Origin: Oscillospiraceae bacterium
Lineage (GTDB): Bacteria; Bacillota; Clostridia; Oscillospirales; Oscillospiraceae
NCBI GenBank assembly: GCA_017473225.1
Contig: JAFUMG010000004.1
Coordinates: forward strand, 1 to 63,564
DNA length: 63,564 nucleotides
Reading direction: 5' to 3'
Made by a program: the position numbers and the translations under genes. This document shows, piece by piece, positions 34,601 to 41,450 of this stretch. Every line of letters starts with the position of its first letter. Position 1 is the first letter of the stretch. The notes under the pieces were generated by a model. That model worked only from the letters and a program-made list of their open reading frames with translations, was not told the DNA's origin and searched no databases.

Positions 34601-35185
34601 GACCTGGAGATCCGGGGCGCGGGCAATCTGCTGGGCGCCGAGCAGTCGGGCCACATGATGAGCGTGGGTTACGACATGTACCTGAAGCTGCTGGACGAAG
34701 CGGTCCTGGAAGAAAAGGGCGAAGCGCCCAAGGAGCCGGACTGCACCGCCGACCTGAACGTCACCGCCAATGTGGACAAAAACTATGTGTCCCGGGGCGA
34801 GGAGCGGATGGACCTGTACCGCCGGATGGCGGCTATCCGAAGCCAGGAGGACGCGGACGATCTGCTGGACGAGATCGTGGACCGCTACGGCGAGCCCCCC
34901 AAGGGCGTGCTGAACTTGATCGACATCGCCCTGCTCCGGGCCAATGCCCGAAAGCTGGGTATCAAGGACATCAAACAGAAGGCCGGCGACGTGCTGTTCA
35001 CCCTGGTGAACCTGAATTTCGACGCCGTGGGCAATCTCTGCGCCGATCCGGACTACAAAAACCGGGTGCTGTTCCTGGCAAACGCCAAGGAGCCCACGCT
35101 CCGGCTGAAGCTGGCCCCCGGTGTGGACAGTCTGAAGCAGTCCAAGGTCTTCCTCCAGCGCTACGCGGACTTCAGCAAATCTTAA
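31667..35185 (+). CDS. mfd: Transcription-repair coupling factor
   Basis: 1172 residues from ATG 31667 (GAGG 8 nt upstream), full length. Mfd removes RNA polymerase stalled at DNA damage and recruits UvrA. The N-terminal UvrB-like region (GQFALRGGILDIYSP, VRVEFFGDELD) is followed by the RNA-polymerase interaction domain (LTPGDLVVHENYGIGRF), the RecG-like helicase with Walker A GDVGFGKTEVA, DEEQRFGV and the LRGRVGRS motif, and the regulatory C-terminal domain. Its presence near uvrA and uvrB gathers the recognition steps of excision repair into 12 kb. Confidence 0.97.
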   Translation: MEKLLSILKTIPEYTSLLDSLSRGESAAVTGIGQINRSHLIAGLTRHTATPIVVICQDDIAARRLQEELKSFLGDTAPILPSRELTFYDAAVVSRSWEQKRLRQLYDLDRGKTPLQIFTWESLSQRTMPRSVLRSAAFTLETGREYQLEDLLDRLVASGYSRCGMVEGPGQFALRGGILDIYSPAADRPVRVEFFGDELDTMGYFDPDTQRRTENIDSMVVLPVGETQPRLHPGGMEGLLKDIAHLISRQKRRKNINEDLVSTLTKDLEKYENGLQNAASDRYMALIYPEMATAMDYIPENATVILCDQGSLKRASRSRSDEMGLQLDSLLQAGLVAGELCDYVCQWEDFCAGLKGRTCVYFDAFGGTSYPEDSPPKILLPMTAKQLPSYGGNLDTAATDLAHYQKMEFGSLVLCGTRRRAELLQEMLSAKGLSSFICISLNTMPKAGQILLAEGSIPYGMEYPNSRLAILTEGQLIAKAQPKRKASAKKTGSTNRQKLNSFTDLTPGDLVVHENYGIGRFVAMEQIKVDGATKDYIKIAYQGSDTLFVPATQLDLVSKYIGGGGEDANVRLNKIGSDAWQKTKAKARKAAKDMAGELIQLYAARKRQSGFAFAADSPWQREFEDNFPYPETDDQLRCIADIKHDMESPTPMDRLLCGDVGFGKTEVALRAVMKAVMDGKQVAILVPTTVLAQQHYQTAVARFRGFPVNIDVLSRFRTAAQQRQTLMNLRAGTVDLIIGTHKLIQKNVEYKDLGLLIIDEEQRFGVSHKERLKEISKGVDVLTLSATPIPRTLNMALSGIRDMSTIEEPPADRYPVQTFVMEHNNAIIDDAIRREIERGGQVYYLHNRVETIDQVASGLVKRIPGLSVAVAHGQMGEEALGDVMQAMAQGDIQVLVCTTIIETGLDIPNANTLIIENADRFGLSQLHQLRGRVGRSTRHAYAYFTYRPDKQLSEVAEKRLSAIRDFAEFGSGFKIAMRDLEIRGAGNLLGAEQSGHMMSVGYDMYLKLLDEAVLEEKGEAPKEPDCTADLNVTANVDKNYVSRGEERMDLYRRMAAIRSQEDADDLLDEIVDRYGEPPKGVLNLIDIALLRANARKLGIKDIKQKAGDVLFTLVNLNFDAVGNLCADPDYKNRVLFLANAKEPTLRLKLAPGVDSLKQSKVFLQRYADFSKS

Positions 35186-35207
35186 GCTTCCGTTCACGAG
35201 AAATATA

Positions 35208-35235
35208 TTGAAATCTTTTGAATATGTGGTACAAT
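35208..35235 (+). promoter_or_regulatory. Promoter of the VanW-family gene
   Basis: TTGAAA (35208-35213) and TACAAT (35230-35235) are 16 bp apart, beginning 23 bp after the mfd stop. Confidence 0.65.
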
Positions 35236-35271
35236 GTACCGCAAATCACTTACGAGAAGGAGATGATCATT

Positions 35272-37077
35272 TTGGGCAAATTCTCCCACCCCCGGGAATT
35301 CTCCGAGCAGAGCTCTGCCAAAAATCCCGTATCTTCCGACCCCCGTCCCAAGGGTAAAAAAGGCCGCAAGATCGCGCTGATCTCCGTCTGTGCCGCCGCT
35401 GTGGTCCTGGTCATCGGCATCATTGCCGGCGTCTGGTACTTCATGGTGGGCGTGGATGACGGTCTGATCCTGAATAATGTCACCGCCGCCGGCGTGAATC
35501 TGGGCGGCATGACCCAGAAGGAGGCCAAGCTGGCCCTCCATCAGGCCACCGACCTGACCTACACCGGCGAAAACATGGTCATCCAACTGCCGGACACCAC
35601 CCTGGAGCTGTCCCCCGCCGATACCGGCGCCAAGCTGGATGTGGACGCAGTGGTGGAGGAAGCCTACAACTACGGCCGCACCGGCACCAAGGCCGAGCGT
35701 GAAAAGCTCCGGGCCGAAGCCATGACCACCGCCCATCCCATCGCCCTGCTGCCCTATCTGAACCTCAACCTGGATTACATCCGGGGCCAGCTGGACGAAT
35801 ACGGCGCCGGCTACAACAGCGACTTCACCCCCTCCTCCGCCACGATGGAGGGCGATATGCCGGAGCTGGACGCCTCCAAGGAGACCTTTGACGCCGAAGC
35901 CCCCTGTCAGACCCTGGTCATCGAGATGGGCACTCCCGGCCGATATGTGGATATCGACAACCTGTATAACCAGGTCCTGGACGCCTACAGCTTCAACACC
36001 TTCCAGGTGGTCGTTCTTGAAAATGAGGAAGAGCTGCCGGAAGCCATCGATCTGATGGATCTCTACGACACCTACCACTCCGACCCTGTGGACGCCGCCA
36101 TGGACCCCGAGACCTTCGACGTGACCCCGGAGATCTACGGCTACAGCTTTGATCTGGACGCCGCCCGGACCATGCTGGAGGAAGCGGAATACGGCGACAT
36201 CCTGGAGATCCAGATGGAGTACATCCTGCCGGAGGTCCTGGGCGAGGAGCTGTCCGGCCTGCTGTTCCGGGATGTGCTGGCTTCCTACGAAACCGAGCAC
36301 ACCAAGGACGAAAACCGCAATACCAACCTGCGTCTGGCCTGCGAGGCCATCAACGGAAAGGTGCTGCAGCCCGGCGAGACCTTCGACTACAACGAGACCC
36401 TGGGTAAGCGTACCGCGGAAAAGGGCTACAAGGCAGCCTCTGCCTACAGCGGCGGCCTGACGGTCCAGTCCATCGGCGGCGGCATCTGCCAGGTGTCCTC
36501 CACCCTGTACTACTGCACTCTGGTGGCCGACCTGGAGATCGTCTCCCGCACGCCCCACAGCTTCGTTTCCTCCTATATGCCCATGGGCATGGACGCCACC
36601 GTCAGCTGGGGCGGCCCGGAATTCCGCTTCAAGAACAGCACCAATTACCCCATCCGCATTGAAGCGGAGGTCTCCGACGGCAAGGTGAAGGTCAAGCTCA
36701 TCGGCACCGACGAGAAAGACTACTACATCAAGATGGAATACGAAGTCATCAGCTCCGTATCCCCCACCACCGAATATGTGGAGATCCCCGCGGACAACAA
36801 CCCCAACAACTACTACGAGGGTCAGGTCATCGCCACCGCCTACAAGGGCTACACCGTGAAGACCTACAAGTGCAGATATGACAAGGAGACCGACGAGCTG
36901 ATCTCCCGGGATTTTGACCGGACCTCTACTTACAAGCACCGCAACAAGCAGATCGCCACCATCGTCACTGCCACCACACCCACAACGGCTCCCACCACCC
37001 CGGAGCCCACCCCGACGGAAGCTCCCGTCACCCCCACCGATCCCCCCGTCTCCGACGGCGGCGTATCCGAAGGATAA
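35272..37077 (+). CDS. VanW-domain, peptidoglycan-binding-like membrane protein
   Basis: About 601 residues. A basic cytoplasmic tail, one membrane segment (IALISVCAAAVVLVIGIIAGVWYF), then two YoaR/PG_binding_4-like regions (about residues 70-180 and 190-300) and a VanW domain (RNTNLRLACEAINGKVLQPGETFDYN to TVSWGGPEFRFKNSTNYPI), with a Thr/Pro-rich C-terminal tail. VanW proteins occur in vancomycin-resistance clusters and widely in clostridial envelopes; their function is unknown. TTG 35272 is 9 nt from AAGGAG; ATG 35263 is nearly contiguous with it, so TTG is preferred. Confidence 0.85.
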   Translation: MGKFSHPREFSEQSSAKNPVSSDPRPKGKKGRKIALISVCAAAVVLVIGIIAGVWYFMVGVDDGLILNNVTAAGVNLGGMTQKEAKLALHQATDLTYTGENMVIQLPDTTLELSPADTGAKLDVDAVVEEAYNYGRTGTKAEREKLRAEAMTTAHPIALLPYLNLNLDYIRGQLDEYGAGYNSDFTPSSATMEGDMPELDASKETFDAEAPCQTLVIEMGTPGRYVDIDNLYNQVLDAYSFNTFQVVVLENEEELPEAIDLMDLYDTYHSDPVDAAMDPETFDVTPEIYGYSFDLDAARTMLEEAEYGDILEIQMEYILPEVLGEELSGLLFRDVLASYETEHTKDENRNTNLRLACEAINGKVLQPGETFDYNETLGKRTAEKGYKAASAYSGGLTVQSIGGGICQVSSTLYYCTLVADLEIVSRTPHSFVSSYMPMGMDATVSWGGPEFRFKNSTNYPIRIEAEVSDGKVKVKLIGTDEKDYYIKMEYEVISSVSPTTEYVEIPADNNPNNYYEGQVIATAYKGYTVKTYKCRYDKETDELISRDFDRTSTYKHRNKQIATIVTATTPTTAPTTPEPTPTEAPVTPTDPPVSDGGVSEG

Positions 37078-37082
37078 AAAGC

Positions 37083-37120
37083 ACCAGGACGCATTCTGAA
37101 CGAATGCGTCCTGGTTTTCT
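37083..37120 (+). terminator. Terminator of the VanW-family gene
   Basis: ACCAGGACGCATTC (37083-37096) pairs with GAATGCGTCCTGGT (37102-37115) followed by TTTT. Ten bases of the stem are identical to the terminator at 37365. Confidence 0.9.
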
Positions 37121-37139
37121 ATATTCATGACTTACACTG

Positions 37140-37345
37140 CGGCAAATCTGCCTTGCTTCCCTCTTTGAGGGCGTGTCGGAGGGAGTACCGTTTGTACGAA
37201 GGGACACTCCCCCAGTCACGGCTGACGCCGTGCCAGCCCCCTCATGGAGGGGGCCAAGGCCTCTATCTGTTTTAACTACTGATTTGCGTCCAGGTGGAAG
37301 GCATGGCGGCTGCGCCGCCAAACGAAACGCGAAACTACGTTCAAA
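37140..37345. repeat. Decayed inverted-end element
   Basis: This stretch carries CCCCCTCATGGAGGGGG-like hairpin sequence and ends GGAAGGCATGGCGGCTGCGC, then a GAAACTACG version of the family end. The right part matches the copy at 47241. The left end could not be recognised. It fills the 319-bp gap between convergent genes. Confidence 0.5.
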
Positions 37346-37359
37346 ATATCACTACACGC

Positions 37360-37390
37360 AAAAAGGACGCATTCAAACCGAATGCGTCCT
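37360..37390 (-). terminator. Terminator of the ddl unit
   Basis: GGACGCATTC (37365-37374) and GAATGCGTCC (37380-37389) with five T on the minus strand (37364-37360). Confidence 0.88.
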
Positions 37391-37396
37391 CTTCAT

Positions 37397-37819
37397 TTAC
37401 TTCGCGCGGATATCCAGATGGTAATCCACAACGCCGGCGGCGCTGTTTTCGATGTCGATGCCGTAGATCAGATCGATCATGCCGCCCTCGGGCATGAGGT
37501 CGAAAAACACCCGCTGGGCGCAGACCGTGATCATCAGGGCGCCGAACTCCATCTGATACAGGGATTCGTGGAAAACGCCCTCCTGAAACACCATCTGGGA
37601 ATAAAGTCTGCCGGTGCGGGTCAGGGTCACCTTGCCGGGCTCCACCCGGAAGGTGGTGGTGACGCCCGCCAGACCCGTCAGCTCCGTCTCCTCGTAGCTG
37701 ATGTCCCAGCCGCCGTCACGGAACTCCATGGTACCGTCGGTCACCAGCTCGATCACATCCGGCTCCTGGCCGTCATAGGATTGTCTGCCGCAGATCGACA
37801 GCACAACAGGGATCTTCAT
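37397..37819 (-). CDS. DUF1934 beta-barrel protein
   Basis: 140 residues. The pattern IPVVLSICGRQSYDGQEPDVIELVTDG, then ISYEETELTGLAGVTTTFRVE and LYSQMVFQEGVFHESLYQ is the DUF1934 (YwiB-like) family, a small calycin-type beta barrel of unknown role, often found beside cell-wall or arginyl-tRNA synthetase genes in Firmicutes. The start overlaps the ddl stop by 4 bp, so the two genes form an operon. Confidence 0.88.
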   Translation of the reverse strand: MKIPVVLSICGRQSYDGQEPDVIELVTDGTMEFRDGGWDISYEETELTGLAGVTTTFRVEPGKVTLTRTGRLYSQMVFQEGVFHESLYQMEFGALMITVCAQRVFFDLMPEGGMIDLIYGIDIENSAAGVVDYHLDIRAK

Positions 37820-38886
37820 TTGCAGGCCTCCTGGGCAAGCTCCAGCAGCTCGTCGATCAGCTGGCTGTAGGGGATGCCGCTGGCGGCGAAGAGCTTGGGA
37901 TACATGGAAATGGAGGTGAAGCCGGGCAGGGTATTGATCTCATTGAACACGATGCGGTTATCCTCGTAGGTCACGAAGAAATCCACCCGGCTCATGCCCT
38001 GGCAGCCGATGGCGCTGTAGACCTTCACAGCCAGCTCCCGGACCTGCTCTTCCACTTCCTCGGAGATGCGGGCGGGAATGTAGGCCGTGGAGGTATCGGT
38101 GACATACTTGGCGTCGTAATCATAGAATTCCGCACCGGAGTCGATCTCGCCGCAGACGGAAGCCACGGGATTGTCGTTGCCCATGACGGCCACTTCGATC
38201 TCCCGGCCGTGGATGAACTCCTCCACCAGGATCTTGTCGTCGAACTCCGCGGCGGCATGGAGGGCCTTCTCCAGAGCGGTCCGATCCGCGGCCTTGGAGA
38301 CGCCCACGGAGGAGCCGGTGCCGGCGGGCTTGACAAACATGGGATAGGTGAACTTCTCTTCCAGGGCGGCGATCACATGGTCCATGTGGCTTCCCAGCTC
38401 GCCGCGGCGGACCAGATGCCAGACCGCCTGGGGCACGCCGGCGTGATCCACCACCAGCTTGGTCAGAGTCTTGTCCATGGAGACCGCGGAAGCGGAAATG
38501 TGGGGACCCACATAGGGAATGCCCGCCAGCTGCAGCAGGCCCTGCATGGCTCCGTCCTCACCGTTCTCGCCGTGGAGCACCAGGAAAACCACGTCGATCC
38601 GCTCCCGGACCACGCAGTCGCCCTCAAAGCGCAGCAGGCCCTGGCCCCGGACGGGAGAGATGGTGCCCCGGCAGTTCTTGGGATTGTGCAGCCAGGCACC
38701 GCTGGGCAGCTCGGAGTAGTCGTCGCCGCCGTAGATGATCCAGTCGCCATCCTTGGCAATGCCCACAGGGAACACGTTATACTTTTCATGGTCAATGTTG
38801 TTCAGAACGGACTCGGCAGAGCGCAGGGAAACCTCATGCTCCGGGCTCATGCCGCCGAACAGAACGCAAACGCTGAGTTTTTTCAA
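37816..38886 (-). CDS. ddl: D-alanine-D-alanine ligase
   Basis: 356 residues. It joins two D-alanines with ATP for the peptidoglycan stem peptide. Motifs: VCVLFGGMSPEHEVSLRSA (N-terminal), HGENGEDGAMQGLLQLAGIPYVG, KPAGTGSSVGVSKA, and FNEINTLPGFTSISMYPKL at the metal site. The omega-loop segment DYDAKY carries the tyrosine and lysine typical of D-Ala:D-Ala rather than D-lactate ligases. The start is TTG 38886, 8 nt after GAGG. A MITE-like repeat begins 28 bp upstream. Confidence 0.95.
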   Translation of the reverse strand: MKKLSVCVLFGGMSPEHEVSLRSAESVLNNIDHEKYNVFPVGIAKDGDWIIYGGDDYSELPSGAWLHNPKNCRGTISPVRGQGLLRFEGDCVVRERIDVVFLVLHGENGEDGAMQGLLQLAGIPYVGPHISASAVSMDKTLTKLVVDHAGVPQAVWHLVRRGELGSHMDHVIAALEEKFTYPMFVKPAGTGSSVGVSKAADRTALEKALHAAAEFDDKILVEEFIHGREIEVAVMGNDNPVASVCGEIDSGAEFYDYDAKYVTDTSTAYIPARISEEVEEQVRELAVKVYSAIGCQGMSRVDFFVTYEDNRIVFNEINTLPGFTSISMYPKLFAASGIPYSQLIDELLELAQEACK

Positions 38887-38913
38887 AACAATCGCCTCAT
38901 TTTCTTGAGTTAT

Positions 38914-39076
38914 GGCAACCTCTAAAAACTCTTTTTTGATGATTTGGGCGAGAGATTTGACACCAAATTAAGTTGCGGAAATTCCGGAATACTTTGTGTA
39001 TTGCGGGATTTTCGCAATGCAAAGCTGGTGGCAAAGATCCGTCCAAATCGCAAAAGGGGAGTTTTTAGAGGTGCCC
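38914..39076. repeat. MITE-like element upstream of ddl
   Basis: GGCAACCTCTAAAAACTC at the left and GAGTTTTTAGAGGTGCCC at the right are inverted ends, and similarity continues inward to about 40 bp per arm (TTTGATGATTTGGGCGAGAG versus the inverse). TTAT flanks both sides as a possible target duplication. It shares no ends or interior with the other repeat families. Confidence 0.65.
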
Positions 39077-39094
39077 TTATTTATATAAATTTAC

Positions 39095-39112
39095 AATTTC
39101 CATCTGGAAATT
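39095..39112 (+). promoter_or_regulatory. Palindrome in the promoter of the 39166 gene
   Basis: AATTTCCA-TC-TGGAAATT is a perfect 8-bp inverted repeat overlapping the expected -35 position of a TATAAT box at 39127-39132, so it may be an operator. Confidence 0.45.
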
Positions 39113-39165
39113 TGGAGATTCGGTGCTATAATAGGTGCAATATTTGATCACAGGGAGGAATCACG

Positions 39166-39573
39166 ATGCGGCTTGACCTGACGAACAGGGAGTTCCGCCT
39201 GCTGCTGGATATGGTATACATCGGAAACTGGGTCCTGAACTCCACCAGAGGGGACGACCGCTTCCGGGAATATGACGACATCGAAAGCAAGCTGTTCGGC
39301 CTGTGCCGCGAAAACGGCATGAAGGTGCTGGTGGAGAAATGGAACGGAGAAGACGTTCCCTCCAAAGCCTATGTGGACGGCGGTATCCAGGAGGCCATCG
39401 CCTATTACGAGGACAACATCTTCTACGAAATTCTGGCGGAAGAGCTGTCCCGGCGGGATATGGAATATCCGGTCATCAACGAGGAAAACTACGATGAGAT
39501 CGTCACCCGGATGGACCGCTACATGAGCGAATTCCAGGCCTCCGGTCTGGACCATCTGGTGCTGGAAGAATGA
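39166..39573 (+). CDS. Unrecognised 135-residue acidic protein
   Basis: Starts at ATG 39166 behind GGGAGG and ends before a bidirectional terminator. The product is helical and acidic (MRLDLTNREFRLLLDMVYIG, then FGLCRENGMKVL, AYYEDNIFYEILAEELSRRDM and a C-terminal MDRYMSEFQASGL). It has no signal peptide, membrane segment or recognisable motif. It has a proper promoter and codon use like its neighbours, so it is probably a genuine cytoplasmic protein of unknown function. Confidence 0.7.
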   Translation: MRLDLTNREFRLLLDMVYIGNWVLNSTRGDDRFREYDDIESKLFGLCRENGMKVLVEKWNGEDVPSKAYVDGGIQEAIAYYEDNIFYEILAEELSRRDMEYPVINEENYDEIVTRMDRYMSEFQASGLDHLVLEE

Positions 39574-39580
39574 CCTTTCA

Positions 39581-39612
39581 AAAATGTGCCGCTCACGCGG
39601 CACATTTTCTTT
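39581..39612. terminator. Bidirectional terminator between the 39166 gene and murC
   Basis: AAAATGTGCCGC (39581-39592) and GCGGCACATTTT (39597-39608) form a perfect stem with A and T flanks. Confidence 0.9.
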
Positions 39613-39615
39613 TTG

Positions 39616-40971
39616 TCACAGCAGCGCCTCGCCGGCCCGGTAGATATCGCCGGCGCCGATGGTCAGGATGATATCACCCTCCCGGGCATTCTCCCGGATC
39701 CACTGGGTCACCTCCGGCAGAGTCTCGCAGAAGACAGCGCCGGGGATCCGCTCCGCCAGGTCCGCGGAGGAAATACCGACGGTATTGCTCTCCCGGGCGG
39801 CATAGATTTCCGCCAGGACCACCTGGTCCGCCTTCTTCAGCTCCCGGACAAAGTCCTCAAACAGAGCCTTGGTGCGGCTGTAGGTGTGGGGCTGGAAGGC
39901 GGCAACGACCCGCTTGTAGCCCATGGTGCGGACAGCGTCCAGCGTCGCGGCCAGCTCACCGGGATGGTGGGCATAGTCATCGTAAATATCAGCGCCCTGG
40001 AACTTGCCCTTGAACTCCATCCGGCGGCCCGCGCCATGGAAGGAAGCCAGGCCTCTGGCGGTAATGTCGCCGGGGATGCCCATCATCCAGGCGGTACCCG
40101 CGGCGGCCAGGGCGTTGATGGCGTTGTGCTTGCCCACGACACCCAGATTCAGGTGGCAGTAGTATTCGCCGTCGCAGATCACATCATAGCTGCGGTAATC
40201 GTCGGCAATGTTCTTCACATGGATCCGGTTACCCTCGTTCAGGCCGAAGGTCACGCACTTCAGGCCCTTCATAGCGTCCATGGTGTTGGCGTCGTCGCCA
40301 TTGGCCAGGATGCCGCTCTTGGAGGACTCGGCGAACTTATGGAAGGATTTCTCGATATCCCCCAGGTCCTTGAAGTAGTCCAGGTGGTCCTCCTCAATGT
40401 TCAGCACCACCGCCAGGGTGGGGAAGAAATTCAGGAAGGAATCACAGTATTCGCAGCTTTCCATGACGATGGTGTCGCCATTGCCCACCCGGTGTCCGGC
40501 GTGGAGCAGGGGCAGATAGCCGCCGATCATGACGGTAGGGTCCTTATGGGCCTCCATCATGATGTGGGTCACCATGGAAGTGGTGGTGGTTTTGCCGTGG
40601 GTGCCGGAAATGCAGATGGCATTTTCATAGGACTTCATGATCTGGCCCCAGGCCTGAGCCCGCTCAAAGACGGGAATGCCGGCCGCCCGGGCCGCGGCGA
40701 TCTCCGGATTGTCGTTATGGGCCGCGGCGGTGCGGATGATGCAGTCCGCGCCCTGGATATTCTCCGCCCGATGGCCGATGGCCACGTCGATGCCCTTGGA
40801 AATCAGCTCATCCGTGGAAACGGAGGCATTCATATCGGAGCCGGTGACCAGTACGCCCATGCCCTTCAGCACCAGGCCCAGCGGGCGCATGGAAACGCCG
40901 CCGATGCCCACCAGGTGAACATGCTTTCCGGGCGTCAGGTAAGCTTCAATTTTCTTATTGTTTTTAACCAT
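39616..40971 (-). CDS. murC: UDP-N-acetylmuramate-L-alanine ligase
   Basis: 451 residues, full length. It adds the first L-alanine to UDP-MurNAc in the cytoplasm. Motifs: HLVGIGGVSMRPLG (UDP-sugar binding), SGTHGKTTTTSM (P-loop), MESCEYCDSFLNFFP, NIEEDHLDYF, DDYAHHPGELAATLDAV and AFQPHTYSRTK. It is transcribed alone from a good promoter at 41016. Confidence 0.96.
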   Translation of the reverse strand: MVKNNKKIEAYLTPGKHVHLVGIGGVSMRPLGLVLKGMGVLVTGSDMNASVSTDELISKGIDVAIGHRAENIQGADCIIRTAAAHNDNPEIAAARAAGIPVFERAQAWGQIMKSYENAICISGTHGKTTTTSMVTHIMMEAHKDPTVMIGGYLPLLHAGHRVGNGDTIVMESCEYCDSFLNFFPTLAVVLNIEEDHLDYFKDLGDIEKSFHKFAESSKSGILANGDDANTMDAMKGLKCVTFGLNEGNRIHVKNIADDYRSYDVICDGEYYCHLNLGVVGKHNAINALAAAGTAWMMGIPGDITARGLASFHGAGRRMEFKGKFQGADIYDDYAHHPGELAATLDAVRTMGYKRVVAAFQPHTYSRTKALFEDFVRELKKADQVVLAEIYAARESNTVGISSADLAERIPGAVFCETLPEVTQWIRENAREGDIILTIGAGDIYRAGEALL

Positions 40972-41015
40972 TATTCAGATCTCCCGACAGTGGTTGTAGA
41001 TTCAATAACCGTAAT

Positions 41016-41044
41016 ATTATATAGCATCCTTAAGAATTTTACAA
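41016..41044 (-). promoter_or_regulatory. Promoter of murC
   Basis: On the minus strand TTGTAA (41044-41039) and TATAAT (41021-41016) are 17 bp apart. The remaining 41045-41197 stretch has no clear feature. Confidence 0.75.
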
Positions 41045-41197
41045 CCATAATTATTTGCATATCTCAACTTTTGTGTAGTTTTTTCGCAACTTTCCACCCA
41101 AAAGAAACACCTGTGCGCCAATGCAGGTACATCCTCCGCCCGTCCAAAAAGAGGCCTCCCGCAAAAGGACCCCCTCTCCGGCATGTGGTGGATGTTC

Positions 41198-41386
41198 AAA
41201 TTGTAGTTTATCGTTCCGTTACGCACCGCAGCTGTCATCCCGAGCGGAATGAAATGGAGTCGAGGGATCTACGCATTTCGTTAAGATTTGCAGTAAAATC
41301 GGTGCCAAGATCCCTCGACTCGCTGACGCTCGCTCGGGATGACAACGTTGTTGGTAATTTGCAGACTTTACGATAAACTCCAATTT
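41198..41386. repeat. Inverted-end intergenic element, copy 5 (interior type C)
   Basis: AAATTGTAGTTTA (41198-41210) and TAAACTCCAATTT (41374-41386, one mismatch) bracket the GTCATCCCGAGCGG / CGCTCGGGATGAC interior that the second repeat family also carries at 9965 and 27295. Confidence 0.83.
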
Positions 41387-41415
41387 AAAATCCCAACCGC
41401 TTTTGACAGTTTGAA

Positions 41416-41442
41416 GAGGACTCCCCTTTTGAGGGAGTCCTC
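41416..41442 (-). terminator. Hairpin after the NhaC-family gene
   Basis: GAGGACTCCC and GGGAGTCCTC form a perfect 10-bp stem just past the stop at 41451; the T run is weak. Confidence 0.65.
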
Positions 41443-41450
41443 TTGCAGCG

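Noticed and set aside
31682-35197. Minus-strand frame of 1171 codons opposite mfd
   Set aside because: mfd is complete with all helicase motifs; the mirror frame has no start signal or family resemblance.
41017-41238. 73-codon minus-strand frame in the murC leader
   Set aside because: It overlaps the murC promoter and the end of a repeat element, without a ribosome site.
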